Positions 1-11,534 of a stretch of 64,000 nt of DNA are shown piece by piece. Both the position numbers and the translations under genes were made by a program. The notes under the pieces were generated by a model, which made no database searches, was not told the origin of the DNA, and worked only from the letters and a program-made list of their open reading frames with translations. Within the stretch, counting starts at the first letter, position 1, and each line of letters begins with the position of its first letter. Source of the DNA: Cercophora sp. LCS_1 (lineage: Eukaryota > Ascomycota > Sordariomycetes > Sordariales > Lasiosphaeriaceae). Location of the stretch: positions 1,116,001 through 1,180,000 of the forward strand of contig JAPZLL010000011.1 in assembly GCA_036250225.1 (NCBI GenBank). Reading direction: 5' to 3'.

Positions 1-1
1 G

Positions 2-1052
2 AGACCAATCCGGGGCGTGCTGCAGGCATCCATGGTACTTAGGGTGAGTACACGGGCATTTTGCGAGTTGGGCTTGGGTGCTGACAACGTTGCAGGATCG
101 GAACATGCCGACCATGGCTTTTGATGATTGGCAAGCCGCAACTGATCCCAAGGTCAAGGGAACGTGGAACCTCCATGAGGTTCTCCTCAAAGAACAGCAG
201 ACGCTGGACTTCTTCGTTGTCTTCAGCAGCTGGAGCGGTCTGGTTGGCCAGCCAGGGCAGGCGAACTACGCTTCCGGCAACACCTTTCTTGATTCATTCG
301 TTCAGTATCGCCACTCCCAGGGCCTTAGCGCCGCCGTGGTTGATATCGGTGTCGTCGACGACGTCGGCTATGTGAGTCAGAATTCTCGCTTGCTGGACTT
401 CTTCCGCATGACCTCAACCCACATTCTGTACGAGCAGGATATTTTGGATTCTCTCCAACTGTTGATGGCTCGGTCGTCCGACAAGGCTCCCAAGTATGGC
501 GGCGACAAGGAGCAGACCAGAGCCGGCCAACGCACCTTTGTCAACAAGGCGCAGCTGGCGCTGGGTCTCCGTTCGACGCAGCCCTTGTCTGCCCCGAACA
601 ACAGGACCACGTGGAAGCGGGATCTGCGCATGGCTCTGTATCGCAATATTGAGTCGCAAAAGACGGCAGCGGCAAAGTCGGAGAATGAGAAGCTCCGCGA
701 GTTCCTCGAGGCCATCGCAGCCAGGCCCGCCGTGCTCGACAGCGAGGAGTCCGGTGTGTTTTTGGCCGAGGAGATTGGCCGCACGCTTCTCGGATTTATG
801 CTCAAGAGTCACGACAACCTTGACATCCACCAGGCGCCATCTTCCATTGGCGTTGACTCCCTCGTGGCTATCGAGCTGCGTAACTGGTTCCGCCAGACGC
901 TGGGATTCGAGATCACTGTCTTGGAGATTTTGGGGTCGGATAGTCTCTTGTCGCTGGGCAAGCTGTCGGCGAAGATGCTCAAGGTCAAGTATGCCACTGA
1001 TGCGAACGGCGAGGATTACGCCAAGGCGTATATCGAGACGAAGATGCCGTAG
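2..1052 (+). CDS. Highly reducing polyketide synthase, 3' end (KR and ACP domains)
   Basis: This is the C-terminal end of a type I iterative PKS whose start lies outside the window. An exon ends at base 43 and the next starts at 96; the 52-bp intron (GTGAGT...TGCAG, branch CTGAC near 81) restores the ketoreductase sequence RPIRGVLQASMVLR-DRNMPTM. The KR domain continues with VFSSWSGLVGQPGQANYASG, including the catalytic Tyr of the YASGN segment. A terminal acyl carrier protein follows, with GVDSLVAIELRN, whose Ser carries the phosphopantetheine arm. The ACP is the last domain, with no thioesterase or reductase, as usual for HR-PKS. The product cannot be predicted from this fragment. The P450 at 9.2 kb could belong to the same pathway, but the genes between are not biosynthetic. 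Confidence 0.93.
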
Positions 1053-1432
1053 ATGGTGTTGACTGTTTGGTCTGGAGTGTCGCGTGATGATTGGATGATG
1101 AAATGATGGAGATTAGCGTCTCGCGAGTGAAGAGGACACATGTAACATATGTATCGGGAGCTTTCAATTGAGATTTATACGAGCAGTGCCTTCATCAGTC
1201 AGTCACCCTCCCTTTTGCGGCCTAGAATCTTCTTTCACGTCATGCCCAGCCTTCCTCAACGACCTGAACTAGAGTTCGACATTCGACTTTGCCATTGGAG
1301 CAAAGGTTCCAGATGCGTAAGAACGCACCAAGAGGTGTGCTTGCCACGGCGAAGCGTGATCAAAATAAAATTACGCAACGAAAAAAAACATCTCCTATTG
1401 TTGTCCTTCATGACCCTATTGCCCACTCCATT
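1053..1432. other. Intergenic region between convergent PKS and NACHT-ankyrin genes
   Basis: The region holds the 3' ends of two convergent genes. I see no supported gene or repeat in it. An A-rich run around 1380-1388 could belong to either 3' UTR. Confidence 0.6.
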
Positions 1433-4400
1433 CTAGAGTCCCTTCATCTCGTTCAATCTGCAGGTGTATGGGTTGAAACTCGTTCGGGGAATGTCGGTAG
1501 TATAATGTATGCTCTCGGGGCATCGCCCTACCGTTTCCAAGTCGACTGCGTCCGGCCAGTGTTCCAACAATGCCTGTGTTTGCCTCCACCGTTTGCAGTT
1601 GAAGATGTACCCGTCGTGCCTCCTCCCAGCTTTCTGCGTTGCGTAGTTGAGCGCAGTCATCCCAGCCGTGTCAATGGCGTTTAATATGTCCAGGTCTACT
1701 TCGACAAGATATCGTAACGCCGCCTCTGTAATTGAGCCTGCAATGGCGGCGTGATGCAGCACGGTTTGTCCGTTGCTGTCTCTTAGCTTCAAGTCCAGAC
1801 CCGCCACTGCCAGTAGCTTTAGAATGTCTTTGTTGATCCCGGACGCTTTGGCGGCGTGAAGGTGAGCGAGTCCCATGCCAGATGGGGATATGTACCCAAC
1901 ACTAGCTCCTCTTTGAAGTAGTATCTCGACAATAGCTTGACAGGGGACGAAGAAGCTCTTGGCGAGATGGAGAGCCAGAGGTGTCATCCCATTGTTGTTG
2001 ACGGAGTCTGCTTCAGCTCCATTGCTTAGAAGCTCCATGTAACAGTCTACAGAGTACTGGATATAATGCAGGGCTGTGCAGCCTTTGGCGTCACGGGACT
2101 GTAGCAGTTCGGCCTTTTTGCCGCCAGAGTGTTTCAGCAGCATCCGGATAGTCGCGAGGTCACCGCCGTAGGCTGCATAGTGCAGGGCATTGGCGCCTTG
2201 TTCGTCGACGTCCATAACGTCTGCACCAGCTTTCAGGAGATAAAGGGCGGAGTCTCGGATGTAGTGGAAACAAGCCAGCATCAGGGGTGTCTGGCCGAGG
2301 TTATTTCTGACTGACGGATCAGCCTTTACCAGAAGTAGCGCATGTACTATTGGTGGTGCTAGTGACTGCCGATAAGAGTGGGAGCCTGAGTAGTGAACGA
2401 CATGGAGCGGTCGAGACCCGTCGACCGTCGCGGCGTTGGGATCGCTCCCTGCGTTCAAGAGGTCTTCCACGATGAAAGCGATCTCGCCCGTGACATGTTC
2501 CATCATGATGTCGTACTCCTCTCCGTCGTCCCAGGGTTGGACGAGGTCCAGAAGCTTCTCGAGTTGATGATCTTCGATATCCCACGGGCCATCTTTCGAC
2601 CAACGCATGTACTGATCAATGTACCCGTATTGCCCTTTGCACAGGGCCTGGAACTCCCGGGCTACGGTGACGTGGAGAGGTGTCTCCCCGTAGTCGGTTG
2701 TGAGGTTGGCATTGGCTCCGTGATCAAGAAGATGGCGGACTGCTTCCCGGTCCCCCTGGAATGCGGCGAGATGTAAAGCTGTCCTTCCATGGGCGGCCTG
2801 GACGTTGGGATTTGCGCCGTATCCGAGGAGCCATGCCATAGCCTCGGATTTTTGGTTTCCGATTGCCCATATCAGCGGCGTTTCTCCTTCTGTGTCTTGT
2901 GTGTTTGGGTCGACTCCACGCCCAACCAATGCCGCCATGTAGTGGACGAGTCCCATATGTGTGACGAGTGCGAGCCCCAAGTTTCCGCTCCGCCTAGGAT
3001 AATCAGGCACAAGCGCCCAACAAGATCTCGCAGCGGCGTCATCGTGGAGTAGGAAGTCGATGATCTTGTCGAATTCCAAATAGGAGCCAGACTTTTCTGA
3101 ATGGTACAGCCACTGGGAACCCGCGTAATCAGAGATACTCCGCTTCGTAGGGTTGGCCTTCAGGTCCTGGAACAGAGTCTCCGCAATCTTCGCGTGATAA
3201 GGCGCTGGGTCGTGGAACCACGCCCGGTGAACGCATGCGCCGATGATTCGATGGGCAAATTCTACAGTCTGTTGCCGATTTTTGTTGGTCAGTTCTACGA
3301 GACCGCGGCATGGAGAAAGTAGAAGCTGAACGTCGACGGCCTCTCCACCGATCTGGTCCGAGGCGAGTGTGAACCATTCGCAAAGTTCTTGGCTCATTAG
3401 GGGCCTCGCTGCGAAACAAACCCACATCATGACCTCTTTTGCCCGATCTCGTGGCCGCTTTGGTTGCTTGTCGATCTTTTGCATAATGTACTGGATCAAG
3501 CTCTCCGTCGTTGACGTTTCAGCGGCCGGTTCCGTGACAGACTTCAATAGTTCAAGGAACTCGCTCCGGGTGAGGACCTCGCTAGCCTCGTGCATCAGAA
3601 GCACAGCAACGAGGAAACTGGCCAAGCCATTAGCCCAAGTCTGTTGAAATCGGAAACCTCAGTCGTCTTACTTTCCGCTGCATACTTCCACGACATTCTG
3701 TAAATCCTCGCTTCTGATACGCTCACCGCCAACCAAGAGACAGGGAGGCAGACTGTACGCCCTTGAGATGGCATATGTGGCAATGTCGTTGGCCGAGGCA
3801 CAGAATCTGTGGCTTTGATCCGCTTGAAAGAGTCGATGATGCACAGAGGACGTGACAAAGAGGTTTGATCGAGTGCCAGCCTGCGAGGTCAAAGCCGAAA
3901 GCTCGGGTATCAACTGATGGGACGAGGAGTTGTCAATCTCATCAATGCTGTCGATGAATATGAAGAGCTTTGAGAATGTCGACACAACGCGAGACAAAAC
4001 TTTGCTTGTGTCCCGAGCAGCTAGATGTCGATTGGCCTTTCGGAAGTCTCGTACCTCGGAGATCTCGTCCAGAATTTCTGGTCTTTTCTGACATAACTGC
4101 CTTATAATCGCGAGCAGAATATCATTAGGGGATTTCAGTCTAGGCTCTTGCTGAGAGAGGTAGACGCAAGCCAAGCCAATTTCGGACCGGTTGGCGTACT
4201 TCTCGGCCAGTCTGCTGACCACCAGAGATACCATTGTCGTCTTGCCTGCGCCTGGCTGGCCGTGGAAGAACATGATCTTTCCCGGCGCTGACTCCCAAGA
4301 TAGAAAAGCTGGCGAATCCAGCACGTGGGTGCACGTATTCTCCAGACCCCTCGGTGTCGCATCGAGGTTGTTAGATGGTGGAGAAATCCAGTTGAGGGTT

Positions 4401-4901
4401 TTTGCAAACCGCTTTTCCTCGGCTATTGCCATGTGGCAGGTAACTTCGATGTGCCGAAGCGTTCGATCAACGTCCCGCCAAAGAGAAGCAGTCTGATCAG
4501 GCTTGAACATTACGCGGGCGGCATGTTTCTTGACCTTCGACATCAGTCCCTTCCCATCGGGGTTGATTTTGTCGAGATGCTGTTTGATCTTTACGAGGTC
4601 GGACATCCCTTTGTCGACATGCCCACGTAGCTCGGCTGCATGACCGCTTGGGATTGTTCGCTTCCCGTGAGCCAGGGAGTCATTGATTGAGTCGAACGTT
4701 ACGATGCATTGGTCAACACTGTCCAGGTCTGGTCAATACCTATCCGCGTTGCGCTGTCGCCCCATGTCAATAAAATACGGTGTCTTCTCACTTTTTCTTC
4801 TGGTTGTCGGCCTCTCCTGGGGCTCTCGAGTGGTTTTTGATGAGCCCGGACACCGTGTTGTAGATGAAAGCGACATCGCTGATGCTGGTTCCGAAACTCA
4901 T
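1433..4901 (-). CDS. NACHT-ankyrin repeat STAND protein
   Basis: Three exons on the minus strand (4792-4901, 3686-4718, 1433-3640) join in frame to about 1,116 aa. The introns are 73 bp (phase 2) and 45 bp (phase 0, GTATGC donor). The N-terminus, MSFGTSISDVAFIYNTVSG, resembles the N-terminal domain of fungal STAND proteins. A NACHT NTPase follows, with the Walker A motif GQPGAGKTT and the Walker B-like segment LFIFIDSIDEID. The C-terminal half is a long ankyrin array, with repeats such as GETPLIWAIGNQ, GRTALHLAAFQGD and GANALHYAAYGGD. Such fungal proteins act in non-self recognition or regulated cell death; that role here is inferred from family. The gene is intact over 3.4 kb, unlike several neighbours. 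The first exon was chosen by motif and reading phase, so it is less certain than the rest. Confidence 0.88.
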
Positions 4902-5199
4902 CTTGGCAGCGCCCAGAGGAAGGCTCCAGATTCGGGTCTTAGGTTCTGCTGGCAGCTTTGTGTCCAACGTTGGACAACCCCGCCGCAGTACTTGTACGTT
5001 GGGCGGGTGTCACATGCAGCCTTATGAGAGCCGAGCAATCTGCCTTGAAAACGTGTAGCCGGCTGATAGGCCAGATTTTCATCTGGAAGATACTTTACCT
5101 TCCAGTCAGCTCGCCGTGGACGAGCGGGGTTTGCAGCTGAAGAGACCAACCGCATTTGCAGTTAACAAAGTACCAAGTATCTTCCTACCTGTTCAACTC

Positions 5200-6822
5200 T
5201 CAGGAGCATTCCTCCCCAACAACCTTAGGCACACAATCCGGCCGGCACACCGTGCCATTGGCAGGTACCTCTCCTGTCTCAAAATACCGTCGAACGACCT
5301 CCTCCGTGCATCGACTCCGTGAAGAAATCAAAGTAGTATGACCAACAGACTCCTGGATGACAACAACAGACCCCTTAAACGTACGCGAAACGGCGTACGC
5401 ATTCTCCAACGGCGTCGCCGGATCATGTCTCGTCGACAAAAGCAACAACGGTACCGTCTTGCTACTCCCAAATGGACCCGAAAACGCAAACCTCGGCTTG
5501 AACGGCCATCCCACACAAGACAGCAAGAACCGGGCCCACGCCTCGCCCGTGCTGAAAGACTGCGTCTCATGATGTCGAACCACTTCCTCCGCCCACTCCA
5601 AACTCCGATTCCCGGCCGTACTAGCCGTATCACCACAAAAGATCCCAACCGAAGCATCTGCAATCCACGAATACACCGACGGATCCGGTTCGCCACACGC
5701 ACTGTCCCGAGAGACAGTCCGACCAGCCAACAACCGCGTGTAGTTCCCCCTCAACGCATTGGCAAGTGTCAACGCCAGCGCCGGGAACTGACCGAGCGGA
5801 GCATACAGCGTGTTCCGAATCGTCTCTCTGACATGATGCGACGAGACGAGGTCAACCCGTCCGTCGAACGTCGTAGCAACAGGTGACTCCTCCAGTGCCT
5901 TCAACATCCCATCCACACGTCGCCGGATACGTCCCACGTCATCGTGATCCTGAAAGAGCGGGCATTCTACGCCTGCGTCCACACAAACGCGATAGAAATG
6001 ATCCAGCGCGGCTTCAGCGTCTTTCGTAGACATCTTCCACATACCAGATAACAGATCGTTCGGCTCGCCAATACCGTCTAGTACCATCCGTCCCACTCGT
6101 TCCGGATGCAATGACGCAAAAACATTACCGAGAAACGTTCCATATGAGAAGCCCCAGTACTGTAGCTTCCCCTTCCCGGTTTTGCCGGCGTGCAGAGCGT
6201 CAACAATGGCGAGCATGTCCCGCGCCACTGACGCCGTGTTCATGTGATTGAAGATATTATCCCCTGCTGTCTCGCATAGCTTCCCCAGCCCCTCGGCTGC
6301 TCGATACCGGTGGTGTAATCCCAACCCTTCCAACGGCAACGCGACCTGGTTCTGCAGCACATCAGCCGCTCGTCGAAAGGAGCCACCAGCGTAGCAGTCA
6401 GCCCGCGGCACGCTCTGTCCCACGCCGCGGGGATCAAAAGCGAGAACCTCGTAGCGTTTCTCCCCGTCGAGGATGTCTTGGAGGGTTGGGCCGAGGGCGA
6501 GGAGCGTGCTGATGCCTGAGACGCCTGGACCGCCGGGGTTGAAGATAACAGTGCCGCCGAAGGATGGATCTGTTGGGGGCACAGAGGCGGGAAGGGTTGT
6601 GATTGCGATTGTTACGGTGGATGAGGAGTTTGGGGTGGTCCAATCTAGTGAGAGGGTGAGACGGGCGCATTGGAAGGTTGAGTAGCAGGGTGTGTAGGTG
6701 AGATTGGGCGAGGGCGCGATCGAGGACCATGAGAATTGGGGGATTACTTGGCGGGGATAAAAGGCACTGGCGTTTGGTCGGATGCCGGGCCAAAGGTTGT
6801 GCCAGTTCGGGGAGAAGGCCAT
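5200..6822 (-). CDS. Alpha/beta-hydrolase, TAP-like (S33 tripeptidyl aminopeptidase family)
   Basis: A single-exon 540-aa protein. The nucleophile elbow is GFSYGT, and an oxyanion-type segment FNPGGPGVSG occurs upstream. The C-terminal TAP-like region contains LLLSTRHDPATPLENA (acid residue) and SVGHTTLI (catalytic His). Paired cysteines (TPCYSTFQCAR, VECPLF) and several NxS/T sites are typical of secreted members. This start gives no clear signal peptide, so either an upstream exon is missing or the protein is not secreted. The ATG at 6822 has a good context (ACACCATGGCC), and an AT-rich TATA-like TTTAAATA lies about 110 bp upstream. It probably removes short N-terminal peptides from peptide substrates, but no substrate can be read from sequence. 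Confidence 0.87.
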   Translation of the reverse strand: MAFSPNWHNLWPGIRPNASAFYPRQVIPQFSWSSIAPSPNLTYTPCYSTFQCARLTLSLDWTTPNSSSTVTIAITTLPASVPPTDPSFGGTVIFNPGGPGVSGISTLLALGPTLQDILDGEKRYEVLAFDPRGVGQSVPRADCYAGGSFRRAADVLQNQVALPLEGLGLHHRYRAAEGLGKLCETAGDNIFNHMNTASVARDMLAIVDALHAGKTGKGKLQYWGFSYGTFLGNVFASLHPERVGRMVLDGIGEPNDLLSGMWKMSTKDAEAALDHFYRVCVDAGVECPLFQDHDDVGRIRRRVDGMLKALEESPVATTFDGRVDLVSSHHVRETIRNTLYAPLGQFPALALTLANALRGNYTRLLAGRTVSRDSACGEPDPSVYSWIADASVGIFCGDTASTAGNRSLEWAEEVVRHHETQSFSTGEAWARFLLSCVGWPFKPRFAFSGPFGSSKTVPLLLLSTRHDPATPLENAYAVSRTFKGSVVVIQESVGHTTLISSRSRCTEEVVRRYFETGEVPANGTVCRPDCVPKVVGEECS

Positions 6823-7091
6823 GGTGTTATTGAGAGACCTTTGTGGTGTCGTCTGGACGCAGCTCCTGGGAGTTGGTGTTGAAGCGAGAGAGGAGGCAGG
6901 CGGCTCGGACTCGTCGTCGGACAGTACAATTTAAATAAGAAGCGGGTGCAGCCCGCTTCCCTCCTTCAGTGTAACCCGAGGCGGCTGTAGCAAAAAGGGG
7001 GCCGGGAATAAGTCGCTCGGATGGTGAGAAGCTCGGTCTGTGGTGCAGCTGGAAGATTGGTAAAGTGCAAAGAGGACATGTTGGGCTGAAA
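6823..7091. promoter_or_regulatory. Promoter region of the TAP-like hydrolase
   Basis: The stretch lies between the hydrolase start and the 3' end of the broken 2EXR gene. An AT-rich ATTTAAAT block near 6929-6936 is the only TATA-like element, about 110 bp upstream of the ATG. The assignment is inferred from position. Confidence 0.4.
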
Positions 7092-8723
7092 CTACTCTCC
7101 TTCCAGACGAAACAGCGCCAGCTCGGGCCAGTACTTCGTTGTGTCCACGTCCCATTCCCATTTAAAGAGCAATTCGCGCCCACCCGACACATCCCCCAAG
7201 GCCTCTACGTCAAGCAACCAGAAACCATATGCATGCTGCCAGTTTTGGACCCGTTCGGTGTGCTGCGATGTTGACGCGTCCTCGACTTCCAGGCTCTCCC
7301 ACCATCTGCGCTCGTTAGCCAGGTATTGTTTCGCCTGCCGGTATGTCGAGATCGGTGACGAGGGAAGATGTGCGTCTACGAACTGCTTGGCTCCGGCCTC
7401 CCACACCTTATCGCCATAGTACTTCCTCATCTCCCTTTCTTCAAGTTTCTCGAACAAGTTAGAGACCTAGCGGCGCCAGCGGGTCGAGGAAGTGAACAAG
7501 AACCGGGTCCTTCGTCTTTCAACGGATGAAGTAATGCCTAGGGTAGCCTCCATTTTCAGCCAGTCGCGGAGGCTTCTTCTCGGGTCCCTGTGAGTCCAGA
7601 GGGGACGTAGATGCTCGCCGATTAGGCGCGGGTCGGCCCCGACCAGGGTAAAGCTCTCCATTGAGCTGTCAAGTGGGAACGCAGGGACAAATTTTCGACC
7701 ATGTTCCCAAGCTACCGAGTCGTGCATCGGCGAGGGCGTAATCGAGGCAGCTGCATTGGACGGAAGATGTAAAGGTTCTCAAGGTTGGCGATAATGGATG
7801 CGAAGGACGACGTGACTTGAGGTGGTATCTCGGCAAGGAGGCTATGTCCCAAGTTATTAGTAGTCTCAGCCAGCCTTCACCAAGAGTTCCCACCTTTCAC
7901 TTGGTAGATGTAGGCCGGCCCTTCGGTCATCTCGGCCAATCATCAAGTCGAGCACTCCATGGCCTCTTGGGTCATATGCTTTGAGATCGTGGAGGACGTA
8001 TGCCAGAATGTCGGCATGCGAAACAGAACTGACCGATAAATGTAGAATGTCATGCTCGGGGTTAAAGTAGAGCGTGCATGTCCCACAGGAGTGTGGTCTG
8101 CGGACCACCTTGGCATTTTCTTGCTTGTGCCGGACATTCTCCACTGCGAGGTCACCTTCGGCTGGATCCTCTGTATCGTCCAGGTCTGTGTCCCGCTCGG
8201 CGTCACTTTCCCAGTCTGCCAATGTCTTTCGGTGAAAAGGGAGATGCACACGGTAGAACTCGCGGGCTGCTTCCCTTGCCTCCGAGTTGACCTGGAGCAG
8301 TAGGCTGTTTCTGACTCTGCGATGCTTCCGCTTGCACAGCATGTATGATTCGCCGCTGGTGATGTTTCCAAGTTGATTTATTCCGCCATGGTCTTGGGGA
8401 GGAACACATGTGCTAAAGTGTTCCGTTGGCCGAACGATGACGTCGATGACGCGATTTTCCTGTTGGTGAATGTTCCAAATCATCAGCCGAAGCTCAAAAG
8501 GCAAGCGGCCGAACGACACAAATTGGCGCTTTGGACCAGGGTCCGCAAAGTGCTCTTCGTTAAAAGGTTTGAAGGACGATGGTTTGTTGACAGTAGCCAT
8601 GATGCATGCACTCGGATTTTCGAAGTTGGATGCTGGCCGATTGTTGAGAAGGGTTCGCCAATGTGCCATCTCCGGACTTGGCTTCGACCAGAAGGCGGGG
8701 TATCCAAGAATCAGCAGCTGCAA
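7092..8723 (-). pseudogene. 2EXR-domain protein gene with four frame changes
   Basis: The N-terminal part (8723 to about 7880; a likelier ATG is at 8600) carries the F-box-like 2EXR start FGRLPFELRLMIWN and later LLLQVNSEAREAAREFY. Homology-like reading then slips frame near 7880 (IPPQVTSSFASIIANLENLY). It returns to the first frame near 7765 (MHDSVAWEHGRKFVPAFP), slips near 7525 (KDPVLVHFLDPLAPLGL) and returns near 7465 to the C-terminal piece (LFEKLEEREMRKYYGD ... WPELALFRLEG). Pieces one, three and five share one frame, so the slips come in compensating pairs. I could not place canonical introns that repair them. 2EXR proteins are abundant in fungi with largely unknown roles. The alternatives are a decaying gene or base-calling indels. 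Confidence 0.68.
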
Positions 8724-9155
8724 AAAAAAGACAGCTCAACCAACAGCGTCGACGCAGCCAGCATAACATGAGACTGCAACTTGATGAAACTCAAGGTTCC
8801 ATCAACCAATTAAATGGCCAACATATACGAAGTCCCTCCAAAAGGCCATGTCAGCTGACCAAGTCTGTCAAAAGAACGGAGATGACTAGTAGCGGGATTG
8901 GTGACAGAGCGGGTCTCAAAGGATTCGGTTCAGCGGTTGGGTGTCACTGACGGGCAGTCTGGGAATGGCGCGACTATCGTCACGTAAGCTTTGTATGCAT
9001 GAATCTGTTCATGAACCAATGAGTATCGGGCGATAACGCTTGTAGACGCGCGGATGGTTGTTGGCGGCATGCTATGATCTGGGTATATGAACGGGCTCCA
9101 ATCCCACTCTGGGAACCCAGCTCGTCACCGCTTCTCCCCCAACAAACTTCTCGCC
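8724..9155. other. Intergenic region, divergent 2EXR and P450 genes
   Basis: A short divergent intergenic stretch. I see no gene, repeat or clear TATA box, and it presumably carries both promoters. Confidence 0.45.
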
Positions 9156-10972
9156 ATGGATGCTCTCGACAGGATGCGCCAGGTACACTTTCCGGGTGGT
9201 CTCTGGGCCGTCGTCCTTCAGGTTGTTGGGGCACTTGTCCTCTTCAAAACCACCACTTTCTTGATTGATCTTCCGCCGTTTGAAGTCCAGTGGGATTGTA
9301 AGCCGACCGCCGCCGAGACTGATATGACATTGCGCGCTGACGATGTTTCTAGCCCATCATGCCGCACTCCGTCATCTTCGGACATCTCCTCACAGTGGCT
9401 AAAATCACTAAGGGTTATCCTTCGGAAATGCACCCAAACTACATGGCCGAAATCATCTGGAAGAACTGGAAGACTTTGTTTCCACAATGCAAGACATGCC
9501 CCAGTATCCTCTACGTGGACCTGTGGCCAATGGGGCCGCCAATCGCCTTCACACTCGACCCAACGACAGCAACCCAGGCATTCACAACACACGAGCTGGG
9601 ACGAACCAAAGCGGCAGCTCGTTTCCTGCATCCAATCGCCCAGGGCCGCGACATGGCATCCCTAGAAGGCCCAGACTGGAAGCTATGGCGTTCCCGCTTC
9701 AACCCAGGCTTCAGCTCCAAGAGCCTCACAGCCCTGATCCCGTCCGTCATCGAAGAGGTCGCCGTCTTCCGAGACGTCATGCGCTCCAAGCTCGGCAAAG
9801 ACGGAGACTGGGGCGAAGCCTTCCAACTCGAGCCTCTGGCCACCAGTCTGACCTTTGACGTGATCGGCCGAGCCGCACTGGACATCCGTCTACACAACCA
9901 AACCAAGGGACCCGACCCTTTGCAAAGCGCCCTCCAGGCCCAAGTGGAAATGAGCATGTTCACCGCCAACATCGGCAACCTCCACCGCCAGCTCAGCCCC
10001 GTCCGGCAATGGAAGATGGCCCGCAACCTGCGCATCATGCGCGACTTCTTGTTGCCCTACGTCACCCGCCACTTATCCGAATCATCCACCACCGCCGACA
10101 AGACAATCCTCAACCTCGCCGTGCAAGCTGTCCGTGGCGAAGACGGGAACAATACCAGCCAACGACAAAAAGAAGAGGACGACGCCTTTGTCGACGACAC
10201 CATTGCCCAGCTCAAAATCTTCATCTTCGCCGGCTTCGACACCACTGCCAACGCGATCTGCTGGACGCTCCACTGTCTCTCGGGCAACCCGGACGCCGCA
10301 GCCAAAGTCCGCTCCGAACTGGACAGCGTGTTCGGCACCAACACCGAAGCCATGATCGACCGACTCAAGTGCTCCCCGCATCTCCTCAACCAATTGCCCT
10401 ACGCCACAGGCTTTATCAAGGAGATGTTCCGTTTTTTTCCCTCTGTCGGCCAAAACCGCGAGAATGAAAATGGCTCGTTCGATTTTGCCGTGCCCGAGTC
10501 GCCCATCCCGCGCCCGACGAAGGGTTTTATGGTGTGGGCGGGTCTGCGCGCGTCCATGCGCCTGGAGCAGACGTGGTACAGGGGCCATGAGTTTTTGCCT
10601 GAACGATGGCTTGTCACGGATGTGAGCGATCCGTTGCATCCTCCGAAAAATGCGTGGCATCCGTTTGGGTTGGGGCCGCGGGCGTGTATTGGACAAGAGT
10701 TGGCAATGACGGAGATTAAGCTGGCGTTGGCGGTGGTGGTGCGGGAGATGGAGGTTGAGTGTGCGTGGGAGAAGTGGGATGCGCAGATGTGAGTTTCGAC
10801 CCTGGTCTGATTGGTTTGGCCGAGGTGTAATAAAACTGACACTGCAAACAGAGGATACAAGGGGAAGAAGGAGATGATTGATGGGCATCGGTGCTATCAG
10901 ACGGGTGACGGGACGCCGCATACCAAGGATGGGATGCCGGTGCATGTGAGGAGACTGAGGCGGGATCGATAA
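9156..10972 (+). CDS. Cytochrome P450 monooxygenase (one apparent frame slip near the N-terminus)
   Basis: Exons 9156-9297, 9353-10788 and 10852-10972. The N-terminal membrane anchor is LWAVVLQVVGALVLF. The I-helix motif AGFDTT, the K-helix ExxR in KEMFRFFP and the heme loop PFGLGPRACIGQEL are all present, so the catalytic core looks complete. The last intron (63 bp) joins DAQ-I to a tail ending RRLRRDR. Exon 1 does not splice in frame: the anchor reads in frame 0, but the conserved linker (IFRRLKSSG before PIMPHSVIFGHL) reads one base out, with the shift between about 9262 and 9275. That may be a sequence error or a null allele. The sequence resembles fungal secondary-metabolism P450s with a PMPHS-type linker. 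The substrate is unknown. Confidence 0.85.
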
Positions 10973-11534
10973 AAGAATTTCACGAGGACACGACTTTGGT
11001 CGGTTGAAGGATGCACTTTGCCTGGAGCAAAACGACGCTTCGGTGTATTCTAGGCTTGCAAGGTGTTGATGTCTGTGGAGAAGAATGATGTGGGTCAACG
11101 GGATGGCGGACGTGGTAAGGTCTACTGCAATCTCCCGGACAGGGATTGTCTGTTTGTTTGAGGAACACACAGTACAGGATGGATGTGATGGGATTTGAAC
11201 GAGGGTTTACAAGTAAAGGCCACAGGACAAGGTGGTTTTGCTCTGTGAATTTGAAGCAGGCATGCGAGAGTGCAAAGAGACTTTTTTCTTTTCACAACAA
11301 ACAGCACACATTGCGCTGCAACCTGAGGTCGGACGGATGGCGGGTTCAAAGCTATGCGGCAACGTGCATGACGGCACTGGGATGACCTTGTCGCACAAGG
11401 CCAAATCCCATTTTTCCAGCTCCGTCACTTCATTCTTAAATGCTGGACCATATCCAACAACTCCCCTCTCCCCTCGCCCATACTTCACCTCACTTCCCAC
11501 AAGTCCCATCAAGTACCCTGTTCGTCTCTCCGGC
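10973..11534. other. Intergenic region upstream of the MYND/DUF4470 gene
   Basis: A region of 562 bp holding the P450 3' end and the promoter of the next gene. Its last 100 bases are pyrimidine-rich (CCCCTCTCCCC...), as is common just upstream of fungal start codons. No gene was seen. Confidence 0.5.

Noticed and set aside
1..10972. A polyketide biosynthetic cluster spanning PKS to P450
   Set aside because: Between them lie a NACHT-ankyrin gene, a peptidase and a broken 2EXR gene. No transcription factor, transporter or further tailoring gene is seen in the window, so a cluster cannot be claimed.
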